Both the position numbers and the translations under genes were made by a program. A stretch of 5,904 nt of DNA from DATAYF01 sp036272735 (GTDB lineage: Bacteria > Chloroflexota > Ktedonobacteria > Ktedonobacterales > Ktedonobacteraceae). This document shows positions 5,902 to 5,904 of this stretch, piece by piece (positions within the stretch are counted from its first letter, which is position 1; each line of letters starts with the position of its first letter). The DNA is taken from NCBI GenBank assembly GCA_036272735.1, contig DATAYF010000589.1:1-5904 (forward strand). The letters are read 5' to 3'. The notes under the pieces were generated by a model, which was not told where the DNA came from, made no database searches, and worked only from the letters and a program-made list of their open reading frames with translations.

Positions 5902-5904
5902 AAA
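5781..5904 (-). CDS. Possible C-terminal end of a tnpB-like gene, partial
   Basis: An open - strand frame enters from the right edge and ends in the hairpin, with the TAG at 5783-5781. Its last 40 residues are rich in Pro, Glu and Arg and end in EPSEPPVL. TnpB genes of IS200/IS605 elements commonly stop inside the right-end hairpin with a similar Glu-x-Pro ending, since the GCTTTAG core contains the stop. No catalytic or zinc-finger residue is in view, so this rests only on the ending and location. If the element is IscB-like and reads on the + strand, this frame is chance. Confidence 0.3.
   Translation of the reverse strand, partial: LTRAGARLPKRLREPTPEPTSLAQAGRLEAWKEPSEPPVL

Larger units (their letters stand above)
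5764..5904. mobile_element. Probable end of an IS200/IS605-type element
   Basis: Composition switches abruptly to GC-rich after about 5763. The first structure inside is an imperfect hairpin, CTCCCGGC-TAAA-GC-A-CGGGAG (5774-5794), with one bulged A. Such subterminal hairpins with a TAAAGC or GCTTTAG core are typical of IS200/IS605 ends recognised by the Y1 transposase. The exact tip and the element's other end are not visible, and no transposase body lies in the window. The 152 bp before it (5612-5763) hold no gene I can support. Confidence 0.5.

Noticed and set aside
5764..5904. Second - strand open frame ending at TAA (5763-5761)
   Set aside because: It also stays open across the GC-rich edge, but its ending RVFS has no family resemblance I can support; the frame ending in the hairpin is the better candidate.

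Overview
The window carries a compact bacterial accessory region. Gene content points to a filamentous soil bacterium of the Ktedonobacteria (Chloroflexota) or a relative. This is inference from recognised families (soluble sulfite-oxidase-like protein, FAD reductase and CxxC/CxxC small-protein trio; large prokaryotic P450; IS200/IS605-like end), not from a marker gene. By eye, base composition changes: about 1-1761 is clearly GC-rich, while 1839-5700 is more AT-rich, most obviously the membrane-protein gene at 4742-5611. The two halves may have different histories.

Left block, + strand (1-1826): a perfect 56-bp palindrome lies just upstream of a good sigma-70-type promoter, whose -10 box is bracketed by an 11-bp inverted repeat. 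It drives a tight three-gene operon: a cytoplasmic molybdopterin oxidoreductase of the sulfite oxidase fold (159-770), an FAD/NAD(P)H reductase of the ferredoxin-reductase superfamily without an iron-sulfur domain (740-1498), and an 87-aa protein with two CxxC knuckles (1498-1761; DUF6510-like). The genes overlap and end at a strong intrinsic terminator. The simplest reading is that the flavoprotein feeds electrons from NAD(P)H to the molybdenum enzyme, perhaps through the small CxxC protein. The substrate cannot be told.

Middle block, - strand (4605 down to 1839): a TetR-family regulator (3814-4527) and a cytochrome P450 (2357-3778) form a two-gene operon with a 35-nt gap. It has a near-consensus promoter and a palindrome at the expected start of transcription, which fits autorepression. 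After a 215-nt gap comes a 100-aa protein of unknown function (1839-2141), which converges on the left operon.

Right block: a 289-aa five-helix membrane protein of unknown function (4742-5611, + strand) is divergent from the TetR gene. From about 5764 to the edge the DNA becomes GC-rich and folds into nested stems closed by a long-range GACTC/GAGTC pair. This looks like one end of an IS200/IS605-type element carrying an omega-RNA-like (TnpB- or IscB-guide-like) RNA. The nuclease gene itself would lie beyond the window.
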